NCBI GenBank assembly: GCA_947447815.1
Contig: CANFLJ010000107.1
Span: 1-6,917 of the forward strand
Reading direction: 5' to 3'
From: Chitinophagaceae bacterium
GTDB taxonomy: Bacteria > Bacteroidota > Bacteroidia > Chitinophagales > Chitinophagaceae
Length of the DNA stretch: 6,917 bases
Shown here: piece after piece, positions 6,116 to 6,917 of the stretch
How positions within the stretch are numbered: the stretch's first letter is position 1
How the letters are laid out: each line of letters starts with the position of its first letter
The notes under the pieces: model-generated
Seen by the model: the letters and a program-made list of their open reading frames with translations, nothing else
Databases searched by the model: none
Told to the model about the DNA's origin: nothing
Translations under genes and position numbers: made by a program

Positions 6116-6550
6116 ATGCAAGAACAAAATCTAAAGAACCATTCTCAGTTAGTACCTGGTTACCACTACGTACTGTTTACTATTTTAATAGTTATACAGG
6201 TATTGTCTATTGTAAATCTTGTTTCAACAATCAGTACAGGTACTAGCTTAATTCCAGCGTTAATGTTTTTGTTGTCTGCAGTTTCCCTGATATTAATCGC
6301 TTTCTTTTTAAGAGCTTTCGCTCTTAAAGCACAGGATAGAGCTATCAGAGCAGAAGAAAACTTACGTCACTTTGCTTTAACTGGTAAGTTGTTGGCTAGC
6401 AGTTTAAAAGCACAACAAATAGTGGCTTTACGTTTTGCTTCCGATGAAGAGTTTGTCTCACTTGCTGCAAGAGCCGCTAAAGAAGGATTAAACAATAAAG
6501 GCATCAAAGCTGCTATTAAGAACTGGAGAGGAGATTTTTACAGGGTTTAA
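6116..6550 (+). CDS. DUF6526 family protein, small membrane protein with two helices
   Basis: A 144-residue protein of unknown function, which I recognise from memory as the DUF6526 type. Two hydrophobic segments (about residues 17-39 and 44-66) make a helical hairpin in the inner membrane, with a short N-terminus (QNLKNHSQLVPGYHY) and a longer charged C-terminal part, most likely cytoplasmic. The conserved block just after the second helix is RAFALKAQDRAIRAEENLRH (66-85), followed by FALTGKLL, QIVALRFASDEEF (101-113) and the closing IKAAIKNWRGDFYRV (130-144). The C-terminal region is predicted to be helical and rich in Arg, Lys and Glu. The start at 6116 fits the family N-terminus; no Shine-Dalgarno sequence is seen. 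It lies 39 bp after hemE with no terminator between, so it may be part of the heme transcript, but no heme-related motif is visible in it. Confidence 0.85.
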   Translation: MQEQNLKNHSQLVPGYHYVLFTILIVIQVLSIVNLVSTISTGTSLIPALMFLLSAVSLILIAFFLRAFALKAQDRAIRAEENLRHFALTGKLLASSLKAQQIVALRFASDEEFVSLAARAAKEGLNNKGIKAAIKNWRGDFYRV

Positions 6551-6654
6551 TACATACAGAAACTATATCTATTAAAGCTCATTCTATAGAATCAAACATC
6601 CTATATCCAACCTTTTAGCAGGTAAATTGTTATCAAAGCTGAAAACGTAAAAAG
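6551..6654. other. Short intergenic region with a 12-bp palindrome
   Basis: This 104-bp AT-rich gap between the DUF6526 and DUF2452 genes has no intrinsic terminator or clear TAnnTTTG box. It contains the perfect palindrome ATTCTATAGAAT (6581-6592), which could be a small operator or chance in AT-rich DNA. AAAACGTAAA (6642-6651), just before the next ATG, is identical to a decamer in the hemE leader. Confidence 0.5.
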
Positions 6655-6917
6655 ATGATTAAGAAAAAGCCTGACTTAGTAGTATGGGATGAAGAGCGAG
6701 GATATTATCCTCGAGAATTGACATTTGGTAGTAATATAGGTGCACCTGCTATTCAGGCTGATAATGTTGATGGTTGGAAATTAGCTAAAATAAAAGATGT
6801 AAATACCGAATTCGATACAAGGTATAATGAATTATTAGTAGAAGCCCAGAAACTAAAGGATGAATACGAGTGGAACAGGATTATTTATACGGAGGTTAAA
6901 TATAGTTTCCAGCCAAT
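6655..6917 (+). CDS. DUF2452 domain protein, C-terminus cut by window edge
   Basis: The frame opens at the ATG at 6655 and stays open to the right edge, giving 87 residues. I recognise the family from memory as DUF2452, a small cytoplasmic protein of unknown function. The features I rely on are KPDLVVWDEERGYYPR (residues 5-20), FGSNIGAPAIQADNVDGWK (24-42) and the segment FDTRYNELLVEAQKLKDEYE (53-72), which looks helical with coiled-coil tendency, then WNRIIYTEVKYSFQP (73-87). No signal peptide or membrane segment is present. It follows the DUF6526 gene on the same strand, 104 bp downstream, and could be the tail of the heme transcript or have its own promoter. The A-rich leader GAAAACGTAAAAAG precedes the start. 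From memory, genes of this kind are found near late heme genes in some Bacteroidota, which suggests but does not show a link. Confidence 0.82.
   Translation, partial: MIKKKPDLVVWDEERGYYPRELTFGSNIGAPAIQADNVDGWKLAKIKDVNTEFDTRYNELLVEAQKLKDEYEWNRIIYTEVKYSFQP

Overview
The window is AT-rich chromosomal DNA that looks like Bacteroidota, probably from the Sphingobacteriales or a related group. The pointers are A-rich translation starts with weak or no Shine-Dalgarno sequence, a TAnnTTTG-type -7 box, a GluTR of the LDSQILGD type, a HemC of the GVQGVFT type, and two Bacteroidota-type families of unknown function (DUF6526 and DUF2452). No phage, insertion sequence, CRISPR array or RNA gene is visible.

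Left part (1-1862, minus strand): two genes read leftward with a 6-bp gap, an FAD-dependent aromatic-ring-hydroxylase-type monooxygenase (774-1862) followed by a fold-type I PLP aminotransferase (start at 767) that runs off the left edge. They look like one small oxidative/amino-transfer operon of unknown substrate.

Middle (1863-2115): a 253-bp divergent intergenic region. Its right half holds a cluster of TGACA/TGTCA half-sites, including the 18-bp inverted repeat TGACAA-N6-TTGTCA at 2034-2051, just upstream of a TACTTTTG box (2076-2083). This is the best candidate control region for the heme genes.

Right part (2116-6917, plus strand): hemA, hemC, hemD and hemE are packed in the order of the pathway from glutamyl-tRNA to coproporphyrinogen III. 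hemA and hemC share one base (TAATG), hemC and hemD overlap by 11 bp, and hemE follows after 88 bp. The pathway genes hemL and hemB are not in the window. The hemD-hemE gap is occupied by a tandem heptamer repeat (AGTAACY type) that is also an imperfect palindrome. hemE is followed by a small two-helix membrane protein (DUF6526) and the start of a DUF2452 protein, cut by the right edge.

The core is a well-known pathway. I found no clear new multi-gene system. The less ordinary parts are the TGACA half-site cluster, the heptamer repeat inside the operon, the substitutions in the HemC active-site loop, and the two uncharacterised genes downstream of hemE.
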